Of a stretch of DNA of 64,000 nucleotides, positions 1 to 42,010 are shown piece after piece. Each line of letters opens with the position of its first letter. Within the stretch, counting starts at the first letter, position 1. The notes beneath the pieces are model-generated. The model searched no databases. It had not been told where the DNA came from and saw only the letters and a program-made list of their open reading frames with translations. The stretch spans positions 31,839,351 through 31,903,350 of the forward strand of contig OX463782.1 in assembly GCA_949825025.1 (NCBI GenBank), written 5' to 3'. Made by a program: the position numbers and the translations under genes. Source of the stretch: Siphlonurus alternatus. Its lineage: Eukaryota; Arthropoda; Insecta; Ephemeroptera; Siphlonuridae.

Positions 1-95
1 TTATAATTATACGAAATTTAAAAAAAAATTAGAAATATTTTATTTTTTTAGCAAAGAAAAAACTATACTTTTAAATTATTTTATAAAAAATTAAG

Positions 96-101
96 TTTAT
101 T
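96..101 (-). terminator. candidate poly(A) signal for the membrane-protein gene
   Basis: AATAAA on the minus strand, about 120 nt after the TGA at 221, a normal distance for a 3' UTR. Confidence 0.45.
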
Positions 102-220
102 TACAACACATTATGACCGCAAAACAATTTAAATTTGAGCTTTTGAGCTAGGAGGTGACAAAGGAGAGAAGGGAGTGACTGGAGGAAAGGGAGGGTCACC
201 CCTAGCAGTAGGGTGCGGGG

Positions 221-1391
221 TCACTCGTCGTCAGAGTAGTCAACTGCAGCGGCGGTGAGGCGCGCGACCTCTCGGTTCACTGCATCAGACCTGAAGTAGT
301 TCTGGAGGGGGGCCATCGTCACCCCAGCGACGGCGATGCTGCCCGCCAAACACAGGTTAGAGGTGACCATCGAGGTCGTCCATCCTGGGGGACAAAATTA
401 AAAGTTAGAAACAATGACGTCATTTTCATGATTTAGCTGTTGTTATTGTTGATAATTGGACAAGAAAACTTAATTGTGTGATGTACCGGGTAAATATGTA
501 CGTGTTAATCAGTGGCACATAAAATTAAAGGAGCCTAAACGAGGAATAGCTCTAATAGTCTCTATAATTAATCAGGACTATTGAACAGGGTACAATCACT
601 TCTTTCTAGCTTATGGTGGCCAATTATTTAATTCGGATTGGCTGAAAAAATACATACGTTTTTGTTTAAATGCCCTGTTATTGGCTAAAATATTTTTTAT
701 TTATTTATTTTTTTTGCTGGTTTGCAAATTTTAACAATCTAAAATAATAATAAAAAAACCAAATGGCGAAGGCCTTTTTCTTTCTCTTCACGGCTAGGCC
801 ACTAAATCTGAGGGTTCTAAGGCTATTGCACTCTATTCAGTCAAAAAGGGGCGGTAGTGGTAAACACTCCAGTAACGGTACACTGAGTTTTTTTTGGATC
901 ACAAATAATTTATGTCTTTAACACTATGCAAGTTAATGTGCTGAAAGCACTCTAAATATACCAGTCTATGTTTCTGACAGCGTATATAATATTTGCACTA
1001 AAAAATTAATTGCCATGCTACCTGTTTAAACCTCAGTTAACCATTACTGGATCCAGTATACCCCCTTTTACCGTATGGAAATAACGTTGTATTACTGACC
1101 ATATAGTATATACTTGTTTTAAAGTTAATTATCTGGTATAAATTATTTATATATTGTTACATTGTTGGATAATACAAAATAAAGATGACCCTGGCTCAAA
1201 AAGAGTGTCCCAAATATTTAGTATATGTTCTATAATTAATACTCACCAAGTAGCGCGGTCAAGATGAATACTCCGGTTGTGACGAAAATCAAGTAGCGTA
1301 GGTTGGATGCTACGTTCCTTGTCAAGCATACTGTCTCTACTAAGTACACTGTAATGAGGAGCACCAGACTGGAGATGATTTCCGAAAACAT
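221..1391 (-). CDS. unassigned small multi-pass membrane protein, last two exons (partial)
   Basis: Exon 1392-1247 has acceptor GTGTTTCAG|A and donor CTACTTG|GTGAGT. The last exon starts at 384 with acceptor GTCCCCCAG|GA and ends in TGA at 223-221. From the ATG at 1391-1389 the join reads 102 residues: hydrophobic segments at about 4-21, 33-50 and 57-75, then a charged tail ending in YSDDE. Exon GC content and clean junctions support a real gene. The ATG lies one base inside the exon, so either the upstream exon is 5' UTR or the protein extends further. I do not recognise the family. It lies downstream of sol-1 on the same strand. Confidence 0.7.
385..1246 (-). other. intron of the membrane-protein gene
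   Basis: AT-rich intron with GT-AG borders. It contains one TGACGTCA at 415-422 just inside the acceptor side. Nothing else was recognised. Confidence 0.65.
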
Positions 1392-2320
1392 TCTGAAACA
1401 CAAATTTGGTTTGAAATTATAAATTATGAAACTTATTGTACACGATTTTCGTTATACAGTACCTGTTTTAATAAAATTTTGATAGATCAGAATTAAAAAG
1501 TATTGTTCTCTTTTCAAATTTGTCAACTTTACTATCAAACATTGAAAGAACTTTTACGATATTTTAAACAAATATTTTGAGCTAACGTTTTCGTCTCAAG
1601 AATTCACGGTATTAATGTAATCGTTAAATAATCAACAAAGGGATTTAAAGGGTTGGACGTTTCAACTGCAAGTCTGCAACATTTCGTAAATGAATATATA
1701 TTTATTATGAATTAAGATATATATGAATAATATTTATAATAAAAAACATCTTTATTTTTAATATCTTTAAATTTATGATTTATGTCACAAATTGCAATGG
1801 TTTTTAGTTAATGAATCAAGAATGTTAATAACAAATATTATAAAGACACAAACTGACATGCACTAAATATATAGAATTTACAAAGCAATAGAAACATTGC
1901 AGGACTTTGTTCTCATGATTAAATAATACTAAATTTAATTTTATAATAAATTTTAATTTATATCTTTGAATTTAATATTTAATTTATTTCATTGAAAAAA
2001 TGAATTACTTATTTAGGACAAATAAAATTATTCAAGGGATCATTTTTTTGTATATTTTATTTCAGAAAATACTAGAAATTTGTGACTATAGAATTTTTTT
2101 TAATCAGTACACTGTACACAAATGTTCAAAAGTTTTTATCACAATATCTTACAATGTTATTTACATTATTTTTACATTGACAGTAGCACTGTCATACAAT
2201 ATCATGTACATATGATTATGACAATTAAATAATTACGCAACCTAATATTAAATATAAATTGGTAGTAATAATAATAAAATAAATAAAATTATTCACCCCA
2301 ATACCAGATTAGTAATTTTA

Positions 2321-2472
2321 CCTGTAGGGGGTACGATTCACGAAGCAGTTAGCCAGGTTTCTAACCACGTTTAGCTTAACCAAGGTAACTAGGTGGTTTA
2401 AAACGTATAACAGAGGTATAGTTAAACGTGGTTAGAAACCTGGCTAACTTCTTCGTGAATTGCACCCACAGG
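2321..2472. mobile_element. fold-back MITE, family A (GGGTGCGATTCACGAAG)
   Basis: About 50-bp inverted arms: CCTGTAGGGGGTACGATTC... on the left, and on the right the complement of CCTGTGGGTGCAATTCAC..., both continuing through GTTAGCCAGGTTTCTAACC. No coding capacity. Relatives at 51234, 56421 and 58938. Confidence 0.75.
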
Positions 2473-2599
2473 GTCTCTGTGATTTTACTATCATATGAAA
2501 TTTCTTATTGTTGTTACTGTCACCCCTCGCTTACAAAGTCGAGCTCCAATCAAAACAGATGTTTAGTTCAATCAAAAGTCCAGCGGAATATTTAATAAT

Positions 2600-2835
2600 C
2601 ATTACACGATGGACAACCTTCATTATTTTCATATTGCAGAAGTGAATAGAGAGCATTAACACTGATTTTTTATTTAGATTTTTTAGAGGCCATGCAGGAA
2701 GTATTGCTAAAAATTGTTGCCAAAGTCGTGTTTGAACCCACGTCCTCTGGCTCTAAAAAATCTGATAATTCAAATTAGCACAACTTTGTACCCTCCATTC
2801 ATTTCTGCAATAAACAATGTAATGCTGGTGGTCCT
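2600..2835. mobile_element. degenerate fold-back element, family F
   Basis: Arms containing TATTGCAGAAGTGAATAGAG and its counterpart ...ACCCTCCATTCATTTCTGCAATA, with inner TTTTTTAGAGGCC / CTCTAAAAAA. Diverged relative of 45555-45895. Confidence 0.55.
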
Positions 2836-4981
2836 GTCTGGTTTTGGAACATATATACCCAACTATGACACCGCACCTAATTGAAAAAGCAGATACTTTG
2901 AGAAAGGTAAGAAGAATAGTTATGTGATAAAAAACACAAAACGTGACGTTCGCACCGAGATGCACAACAATTTAGAAAATTGCCAATCTTAATAATAAAT
3001 TTTTTCATACATTAGATTAGTCGTTTATATGATTATAATCGTCTAAAACCAACCAAGGTAGATGTGAGTTTTATAGAATGAATATCCTGCTAATACCTCA
3101 CTAATAATCTCTCCATATTGACGGATATCTTCGCCCCCCTTCCCCCCTCTTTAGTTTATCTCGCCTATTTCATAATGCTGGTACAATATTATATGTATGT
3201 AATAAAAACAAAAATGTATTCCAAATTTGCATACAAAATAATTTAACAACCTCAATGCTCTACAATAAAATAATAAATTCAGGTTTTAAATAGTAATAAT
3301 AAATACAATGAAAACGAGACTGTTAAATTCAAAACCATACAATTTTACGTTATATTTTGTTATGGTAAATGTATTCGAAGTTTGAAAATCTGATATTAAT
3401 ATTAATGAAAATCATCTCTTCATTAAATTTAATATTTCTTAAAATGAACAACCTGGATGATTTTTAATGCATAATTGAGTATAAGATGAAAAAAAATCAT
3501 ATGGTATACAACGTCTATCATTCAGTGTACCAACATAAAATTAAAAAGAGAAGAAAACTCAGAACACGTACATTTCTGTGTTCAATACCCAATAAAAAAA
3601 TCAAACATTTTTTTCCATTTTCACACTAAAAATGTTGAAATTATAAAGAAGTCCAACAACATTCGTTCACATACATAAAAAATGAGGCAGTGTCTTAGCC
3701 ACACTGAAAAACGGAAGATCTCTAATTAGTAAAAATGGTAAAACACTTAGAATAAATTCTGACATTGACTTCGTAAGTCCATGAAATATTTGGAAATAGA
3801 ATCATAAAAATTATCGAACCTTGCTGTTCCAAAATCAGATATTATATAAACATTTGTAATTAAATAATGATTGAAAGCTAATTAAATTTTGAACGTGTTC
3901 TGAAAAAAAACACCAACAAGAAAATTATAAATTCTATTTACAATATAAATTAATTCCTAGTAAAGAAAAACTACCTGATTTTGCAACGGCAAGACTCAAT
4001 TTTATTGCTGTTATATTTATAGAAATTTAACAAATTTTAAAACCCCACAAATTTTTATAATAACATACTGATTGAAATGTAACTATATTTTCTCTGTTAA
4101 TATTAATATTTGATATATAATATTATAACGGGTGCTAAAATATTTATTATAATTGAACATGTTTTATATTATTTATATGTTTATGTACATCTATTTTAGG
4201 GCTTGTGGTTTAAAATCATATAATCTGTGTGCATTAATATTAATGGTTTCAAAGCTGCATATATTTTACCAGTGCGGTTGTTATAATATACATATTTTTA
4301 TTATTCAGTAATTTAAAGCGGAATTTATGACACAAGAATAATTATTAATAGAGATGTTACTTGAAACCGATTTATTTTACACTTTTAATTTTAAAACATT
4401 ATGCTTTATCAACTTAAAGAAAGTTCAGATTATTTTTAATATTTTATTTTATCAAGAATTCTCCATAAGTCAATATTGTTGATGTAAAAAAAAAACAAAA
4501 AAAAAACATTTGAATTGTAGAAAAAAAATTTGACAGGAGAAAGGATACTGTAGATAATTCATAAAGTTGATTATTTAATTTTAATTATAATGTATTATTA
4601 ATTATGTTACAAAGCAATACCAAAACACTGTTGATCAAACGGGTTTTAAAGCCATATTCACTACAAGTCGTTTGTTGTGAAACGAGATAAGTATAATTAG
4701 TCTTCATTTGCATTTAAATCGATTTAAAGACAATTAAATCGTAAGAAATAGTAAATAAAATGGAATACTGTTGAAATTTCTTGTTGTGACTCAAATAATT
4801 ATTTCAATTTTTTTATTTCAACATGATTTTTGTTGAACGCAAATAATATTCAGTGTATTTTGATTGTGTATTTTTGATATTATGTAGTTTTTCTTCATGA
4901 TTTTACTACTCAGTTTCGTTGCAATTGTTTTATATCTTGAATACAATCTGATCGATACACCTAGAAGGTATGCAACCAGCT
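2836..4981. other. gene-free AT-rich interval between the two genes
   Basis: Only A/T runs and short chance ORFs. The 5' exon(s) of the membrane-protein gene may lie here, but I found no convincing one. An ATG-led stretch ending GTGAG|GTATTA near 3090-3110 has a compatible phase and a weak donor. Confidence 0.4.
4812..4817 (-). terminator. candidate poly(A) signal for sol-1
   Basis: AATAAA on the minus strand about 430 nt beyond the proposed stop. In AT-rich DNA this hexamer is common, so the assignment is weak. Confidence 0.25.
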
Positions 4982-5145
4982 CTACATCCAAGCATAAGTT
5001 GTAACGTCACACTCAAACAGGCTGTCAAATATTAATAATGTATTTACTGGGTGTATACCACCAAGCGTGGAGACAAGACTGAACATTGTTTGTACGATTA
5101 GTTTGCGTATCACATTTTGTTCAGAGTTTGTTACGAAATACGCTG
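4982..5145 (-). other. possible alternative last exon of sol-1
   Basis: A strong acceptor (pyrimidine-rich run, then CATTGCAG|CAGCG) is followed by a 54-residue frame beginning AYFVTNSEQ and ending VTTYAWM before TAG. Its phase also matches the exon 5 donor (G plus CA gives Ala), and part of it is hydrophobic. It lies in what would otherwise be the 3' UTR. I do not recognise the peptide; a chance frame is quite possible. Confidence 0.22.
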
Positions 5146-5245
5146 CTGCAATGACAGAAGGAACGAAGATAATTTGTGGGGCCAAGAAAGAAAGTTAGAA
5201 CTTTGAGCAGGTAGATGACGTCACGTCGCCTATGACGTCACAGTC

Positions 5246-34476
<29,231 letters not shown>

Positions 34477-34902
34477 GTGGTGCTCATCTCGCCTCGACTC
34501 GCCTCCAGCTCGCACTGCACGAGCAGCAGCCACCAGCCCGGCCTCGACTTGTCCAGCGCACGCGCACGCCCACATCGACCGGAGCATATAACCTGCAAGT
34601 CCCGGCCACATCACCGCTAATGCACTCTCCTAGAGAGTTAGTAGGTACAGGGGTCATGTATTACCATGGCCGTGTGAAAAGGGCATATGTATATACCTTC
34701 TCTGACAACTACTCTTTTTTTTGTAGACCCTTGTATTACAGTATGTGAAGTCTGTATTTCATTCTCTTTAAATTTACTTATATATGGTTAAAATGGATTT
34801 TGAAAATATGGAAATCTTTTTTTTTTAGAACTTCAGAGGCACATGATTATGGTCTTTTGAGATGTATACCCCGTTTATCTAAAAATGTAACAATAATAAT
34901 AA

Positions 34903-35041
34903 GGGGCATTCACAAAGCCTTAAGGCCACAATTAAGGCTCAATAATTTAAGACCAGAAATTTTGGGTCTAAAAAACACGCCTAATATCAAGCTTTAAATT
35001 ATCGAGCCTTAAATGTGGCCTTAAGACTTTGTGAATGCCCC
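34903..35041. mobile_element. 139-bp fold-back MITE, family B, copy 1
   Basis: GGGGCATTCACAAAGCCTTA...TAAGACTTTGTGAATGCCCC, with inner TTAAGGCTCAATAATTTAAG / TAAATTATCGAGCC. Almost identical to 48304-48442. It lies about 0.4 kb upstream of sol-1 exon 1. Confidence 0.85.
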
Positions 35042-35139
35042 TTTATATATATTAGTAAATAACTTTTGTCTGCAAAGGGTATTCATATTGATAAAATATT
35101 TCTCTGACTTTACCTTTGCCGGTGTGCGATGTAATCCTC

Positions 35140-35650
35140 TCTGTTTGTGGTATGTAATGGAACACGTCACAATGAATTTTACTACCCTTCACGACGTTTC
35201 GAGAGTCAACCGCTCTCTTCCTCAGGTGATCTGAGTAGGTCCGAGAGAAATATTCTATCACTAATATAATTATATCTTATTATAGGTAACAGTGCTTGCA
35301 TGCGAGCCAGACAGAGGGCAGATATTCTTAAGTAAAAAAAAGTGACCAATGCAGTGAAGTTGTCGAGAAAAATAAAAACATTTAAGATTACCTTTGAATT
35401 TATTTGACGGGTTTGTGCAGTGAATGAAGAATATGATACTTCTTTTTGTGACAATTTGTTTTATGACATGCTCTTGTTTTATAGATGCATGTTTAAATAA
35501 TTATTTAAAGGGTATTTTACCACTTTGTGTGTACTGGTGCTCTATATATAGTGCCTTGTAAGATATCCTATTTCACCGTTAGTTATTATGATTATTTTTT
35601 TTTCTTGTATTTATATTGTAATTTGTATTGGTGCAATAAATTGATAAATA
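35140..35650 (+). mobile_element. retroelement 3' fragment (LINE- or Penelope-like)
   Basis: CACGACGTTTCGAGAGTC with TCTTCCTCAGGTGATCTGAG resembles the GAAACGTCG / CTGANGA block often seen at retroelement ends. About 400 bp downstream is TTGTATTGGTGCAATAAATT followed by GATAAATAAATAAA, a LINE-type tail. Whether both belong to one element is unclear. Confidence 0.35.
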
Positions 35651-38600
35651 AATAAACTGCAAAAGATCAATAATTAAGTGCGTAACTGCTTAAAAAGATC
35701 TGACGTACGTAAAAAAAAAAATTACGGAATGTATAGTTTGGATTTTACACTTTCATACACGTGATATGACCATACAATAATTAAATTTTCCGCTGACCTA
35801 AAGGTTGGCATGCTTCACTGCAGTAGGAAACAGTAGTATATTATAAATGAGGAAAAATATTATTTCACTGTGTATATATAAAAAAATACTGAAACTAGTT
35901 TGACGTCTAAAAAAATTAGCTAACATATCAGCAGAGAGAAAGTTGACAACCGCAGGTGGATTTTCATGGCGTGTTATATTATTTATGAGATGTTTCAAAA
36001 ATGTGTCCAAATCTGTTAGGATTTTGTTAACATAACTTTTGAAAGTGTGTGAAAGTGTTTTGTGACAGGTGCTGACAAAAAATTCGTAGTTTTTATATAA
36101 AGTTGAAAAGGTTTAAGTTCAGTGAGTTGCATAGACATAAACTTTGCCAAGTCTAGTAGTAACAGCTGATAAGAGAATACAAAGCTAATTCCACGCTCCA
36201 ATGTGATTCAAGCGCACCAGATTTTGATACGACTGAAATGTCAGAGTTATAGTAACCGAATAATTCAAACCCCAACATGGATTTGCACTTCATTAATTAC
36301 TTTAATTACACTAAAATAAATTAAAGATTCCCTCAGGAAGATGGCCATCCAATAAACATATCAATGCTGCAATATTTAGTAGGAAGGCATAAAATAAGAC
36401 AAATAGCCCCTCTGTACAGTTTGTTCAGTAAATATATTTAAAAGATCCAACTCACCAACAGTGATTTGATAATATCTGTACATCCATGCCCCAGAATATT
36501 TCCTTAACCAATAAATAGCGTTAAACATTACATCGACGATACGTCCTTCTATTTTTTTTAAAGAATATTTTCAGTATACGTTAAAAATAAAACTGACAAG
36601 GAATATATACTATTACATAGTTATTACTGTTATTAGCTTTTCAAAATTTATTCGCATAAGGATAAGATGAAATGTGTGTGCTTTGTTCTCGTATATCAGA
36701 AGAAAAGAGAAGAAGCCATGGGTGCCAATCTATTGATGCAGTAGCTAACTTTTTGTCCGTGTCAAGTATAGGGGCTAAAGAATTGGATGTTAGAGGGTTG
36801 TTTCGAGGATGCTGCTGCTGAAACTTTTCTCTTTTTTTTTTTTTTTTTTTTGTCGAGGGGAACGAACGCTCTTCTCTGCTGCTACACAATTGAACACTCA
36901 AATATTTTTTTATCAACTCTTCTTTTATATCGAACATTTATACTCTATGTTTTTATATTAATGAAAATTCTATACATCAATTTAAATATAATCATATATT
37001 TTTGTAAGTTAAAAAGTTTTATGTTTATATAAAAATTTATAAATATTTTTGCTTTAAAGTAAATGTCAGAGGAGTGTATTTTGTACCACTTTGCAAAACG
37101 CGTTATATAGAAACATAATTTACAAAGAACAGGATTCAAATGTTAAAAATCAATAGATTTAATTTTACATTGAAATTCTGATGCGATATATACAACAAAA
37201 AATGTATAATGTGAACTTGATACGAATTAATCTGAATGTATCGAAATGGTGTGAGTGGCATTGTTATAAGCGATCTACCTCGCAACAATGGTTCGTGTAA
37301 CAATGAGGGGATCAGCATGGTGGGTGTGGTGGGCGTTCTCGATGTTCAACAATATAAAGCAGCAATATCACGAGCCCAGAGCGAGTTCAACTGATTTATC
37401 GTAAGGATTGTGCTTTTTATGTGACATAGGGGTGAAATTTAGATTTGATTTATGAAGAAACTCAACCTTAGGGTATTACAGATAAAATTTTACATGAAAA
37501 ATAAATAAAGTACTCTTTGCTATCTATTTATTTATATGTTTTTTATCTGTGTTTAAATTAATGCAATAAATTATGTTTTTTAATTAACTATATATGAAGT
37601 TATCTTTTTTTGTAGATATTGATAGAGTTTTTAGTATTTATCAACGTTTACAATATTAAAGTAGATTTAATTTTAATGAACTCTCATTTTATACTAAAAA
37701 TTCATTCTCATATTCTGAGAAGCTAAAATTTTCATAAAAAATTAATTTTAAATTACACAGATCTGTAGGAAGGAAGAAGACCTCGTCTTCATATTATGCA
37801 AACAATCTTCAACTGCGTAGCTCATTAGCCTCTTTCAGTGTAAATAAAGAGTGGAGTGACGTCACCGGTGCTCATATAATTGGCAGTCTCTTGCTGTAAT
37901 ATTGATCGATGCGACTGCCAATATGGAGTTTTACATTGTAATAATTTATAACTACCCTCCATATATTTATATACTGTAGCCAAGAGCTTCAGGATAAAGG
38001 GGAGGATCATCCCTCCGGAATTTATTCAGTGTAAGAAAAAAAAAATACATAGGAACATTGTCGCAGCATAAAATTTATACGAATAAAAATATATACCCTT
38101 CTCTATAATTCTTGAACATGCGTTGTAATTCTAAATTTACAATAGTAGGGGAAGTATAACATTATAAATATAGTCAAAATTTGTATGCACTATATTGAAT
38201 TATTATTTAATTAATTTATTTACAATATTATAATATTTTATTGTGTGCATTATATTTTAAAATACTTTTTTACAATTTATCAGTAATAGAAATAATTTGT
38301 TTATGTTCCGGAATGCAACAAAGATTTTTTTTTTAATCCCTTAACTTTTTTAAAAACTTTATGGACTAAAGATCATTAATAAAATTTATAGCATACTTTA
38401 GAAAAAGAAGAAAAAAATAATCGAGTTGAATTCTTCAAAATTAGAGTAGAAATAAAAGGATGATAAAATGAACTCCCTACAGTTGTTTGTCTGAAGTGCT
38501 AACTTAATTATAGTTATTTACATTGTACATACCTACAAACTATACCACATTTTCCTTAATTAAAAACAACATTTTCATTTCCATGACAAATTTAAAAACT

Positions 38601-38815
38601 AACAATATAAAGTTAAAATATTATTCTTGCTTTGATATTACAAAAAAAAAAAAAAAAAAACAAGCACAGAGAAATTAAATTGAATATTTAACACCCATGC
38701 ACTTCTACTAGAGACTAACAACAGAGAAAGTTTTGATGACGTCACAGGCTTGTATTGATCCTAAATTATATCACAAAAAAATATCCGAGAAGGCTTGTTC
38801 TACTTGACATAGTAA
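35651..38815. other. gene-free AT-rich interval
   Basis: Poly(T)/(A) runs, short chance ORFs and one TGACGTCA at 37857. Nothing else supported. Confidence 0.6.
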
Positions 38816-38819
38816 AAAA

Positions 38820-38960
38820 TTGTGCCTTGCTGGAATTGAGTTTCCACTGGGGAGTCGAGGAGCCGACTTAGTTTTATTTGCTGGCACCAAGCGAAGAGGG
38901 GGGCATTGGTATCAAGTCTTAAGATCAGTGTTCGAATCCCCAAGGAATGAACAGTTTTAT
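38820..38960 (+). other. possible tRNA-derived SINE fragment
   Basis: GTGTTCGAATCCCC matches a Pol III B box, with an imperfect A-box-like TGGCACCAAGCG about 40 bp upstream. No cloverleaf can be folded. Confidence 0.25.
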
Positions 38961-39479
38961 TGTTGCATTTCTCCTTTTTATTTATATGATATAAATATAA
39001 GAATTTAATGTTTTTAAAATTGTCATTTTTATTTTGTATTTACATGTTTAAATGTGTTTTTATATTTTATTTTTATCGCTTCAACTTTTTTTTATATATA
39101 AAAACACTTTACATATAATCAATATTCTCTGTCTATTTTCATTTGTAAATCTTTTAAGATTCCTTTTGTAAAAATATAAAAAAAAAAATACATGGGCATT
39201 TGCATTATGTCATAAAATGGATAAATTTCAACACGAATTGTGACATGCTGACTTCTTACGTGTTATTAACGTTAATATTAAAAATTAAGTGAAAAAGACA
39301 TCAAATATTGTACAGTTCACCAAATTTAAGATTTATATTAGGAAAGTAGCGGGAAGTAGAAAAAATTGACCTAGTTGAAGTTTTATAATCCTTACAGACA
39401 GGCTAATTATATCTTAATTCACTCGGCAGAGTTTCAAATTGGAATTATTAACATGCAAGACATCCAGTGTACAATCAAA

Positions 39480-39671
39480 TTTATATTATACTCCCTCCGG
39501 AAGTAGCCGGAAGTGTATGGTTTCTGGCCATCCTATTTCAGAGTTGCAATATTAAACATTGGTCACCGTTTCTCTATACTGAAAACCCCTTTACAACGTT
39601 TAAAAACTGCGATTTACATTCGGAACAGTCACAAAATTCGCATTTCCGGCTACTTCCGGAAGTAATATAAA
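39480..39671. mobile_element. fold-back with CCGGAAGT (ETS-like) arms, copy 1
   Basis: CTCCGGAAGTAGCCGGAAGT on the left faces CATTTCCGGCTACTTCCGGA on the right, about 30-bp arms bounded by TTATATTA-type sequence. The short ORF across it has no resemblance to a known protein. Confidence 0.65.
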
Positions 39672-40381
39672 ATTAACACGACTGTACTTATATTTCAGCA
39701 TGTTTATCTATTCACACGTTATAGTAAAATTCAACAATATTCGCTCTGACGTCACGATATTTTTCAATAAAAAAACAGGAATTTTATTTAAATAAACAAT
39801 AAATTACAACACTGTAGTAACAGTGAGTGGCTATCCTAGGTTCGTATAAATATTTTACGAGTTAAAAATTGTGCTGAAAACATTTCAGAACGCCTTCAAA
39901 ATTTACATGAATTTAAATATACATTTTTCCCTTTAGTTAATAGTTTCTAGCAGTATAAAAAGTTATAGGATTTTTTTTTTTCTTCTCAAGGAAAGTAAAG
40001 AGGTTGCAATGCACTTCAAAAATTTGAAATGCATTTCTTAATAATATTCATATTTTATTTAAGGTATTATTTTATTATTTGTTTTTGCTATACCCTGCAC
40101 AAATTTCATCAATTGGTCCAAACTATAATAGGCACGATTTTACTTTTAACTTTTAGTAAAGAAAATTTAAAGAGGCGCAATGCAAGTGTAAACTGTAATA
40201 CCTGTAGAATTTTACTCAGAAGAAGTTATAATCTTACCCTGTAATTGAGATAAGGATGCAACTTTTACTAACAATTATTTATGAACCCATTTGATTATAA
40301 GGATTTCATTTATTTGAAACAATTTAACAAACACACTGAAATAACACGAGACTGAAGATTATGATTTATGATAATAAAAGA

Positions 40382-40395
40382 CCCCCCCCCCCCCC
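40382..40395. repeat. poly(C) run
   Basis: About 14 C in a row; a similar C run lies at 32820-32835. Confidence 0.9.
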
Positions 40396-40989
40396 TTGTT
40401 GAAACGATTATTGAATTCGCCATTGTCAGAAACTCTTACTAAATTCCTAAGATGTTCTTAGGCAAATTTTTGTGACGTATTTCAACCTTTTTTTGTTCGC
40501 ATCTTGGACTCATGACTTGCAAACGAGGCAGCCAAGCGGACAATGGCGAACCAGCGGCTGTAGAAGAACTCCGGAACATAAATTCACCGCGAGAGAAAAT
40601 TAGCACCCGAGAATAACACAAAGAAGGCGAGATATAGTTGTCACTGATTTATCAGCTGTAATAATCATAACTCGTGTTACATGACCATAAAAAACTTAGC
40701 GGGAAAACTTAAAAAATAATAAAAAAATTTAAGATAAAAAATTATTGGTATACCTGAAAATATTACGATGTTATCGTACTATGTGTAATAAATGGACTTA
40801 TAAATTATTGTATGTGTCTAGATTTTTTATATACTTCATAAATAATAGTACAACAACATTACGATATTTTTTCTATCAATTTCTTGTTCGTGTACTGAGA
40901 AAAATACGAGTAAATCATTTGTTGTCAGAAAAGCGTGAGAAACGAAGCACAAAGACCGACGTCCGCCTCTCAAGTTGAATTTTTAGTAC

Positions 40990-41156
40990 CAGTTCGTAAT
41001 CTTCTCCCATAATGGGGTGAATTGGGTGAATGTACGCATTTTGTGTATGGACTTTTGTCTTTTGCATCCACCAATTGGGTTTTGTATGTGTTTAATTATT
41101 AATATTTTCCCTATACTTTGTATTTTTAAACCCAATAAACAATTATTATTATTATA
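40990..41156 (+). mobile_element. LINE 3' end with (TTA)n tail
   Basis: Ends AAACCCAATAAACAATTATTATTATTATA: a polyadenylation-like signal followed by a TTA repeat, as at I/RTE-type LINE termini. The body is 5'-truncated. Confidence 0.4.
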
Positions 41157-41888
41157 ACGGGTTTAGACAATGTTATTTAAATGCATGACTTAATCACTGG
41201 AGGAAAAACTGCAGTATCTTCCGATACGGTTAAATGATCCGAAGAGCTGGGGTGTTCTTCATTCAAAACTATACTAGAACAATCCAGCCCTGCACAAAAA
41301 AAATATTTAAAAGTAATGTACGAACACTTTTACAATGATTACCATCGATATAAAATCCCAATAATTGTCTCAATATCTCAGAATTGCAAGATATTTATTT
41401 TCTGGGGTTTTTAATTGTTCAATTTTGTATTTATAGATTTTTTTATCTCTGAAAAAGACAGTGGCATTCGAAGCTTTTATTTTGCTGAGTAATACTCGTT
41501 GATTCGCATTGATTATTCACATTATTTATACAATATTTTATTTGGAGACTATAACAACTCGCTCAAATTGACATATTTCAGACGTAAATTTATGCCGAGA
41601 CAATCTTTTATATATATATAGTGAATGAAAAGGGGCTGTCAGTTAAAGATATAGTTAATATAAGAGAAAATATTTACCAAACTTTACCACAAGACTTTCA
41701 GTCTGAACTTTATTTTGTCCATGCTATAAAAAAAATAAATAAGAATTTTAAATTTTTATCTTTTCTCTGCTGCTATTTTACAGCAAAATGCATATAAATG
41801 TAACTTCTAATTAGAATTCAAGTCTGTTTTAATATTGACAAATCCATCGTTATTAATTTTGTAACAAACAACAGCCTCGCTTAAAGGG

Positions 41889-42010
41889 TAGGCAACATGT
41901 TCAGCATCAAGGTGGAGGAAGTTACATATTTGACAGGGGCAACATTGCGTTTTTATTTGCCCCTTCCATGTATAAAGCCAGCTGTGCTCTGATGCCAAGC
42001 AAGTTGCCTA
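41889..42010. repeat. 122-bp inverted-repeat element with TAGGCAAC ends
   Basis: TAGGCAACATGTTCAGCATC faces the complement of GATGCCAAGCAAGTTGCCTA. The arms match imperfectly over about 20 bp and begin with TA. This is probably a small TA-flanked MITE with the same ends as the two 40-bp motifs near the retroelement copies. Confidence 0.55.

Noticed and set aside
38880..38950. tRNA gene
   Set aside because: A B-box-like GTTCGAATCC is present, but no T-arm stem or cloverleaf can be formed.
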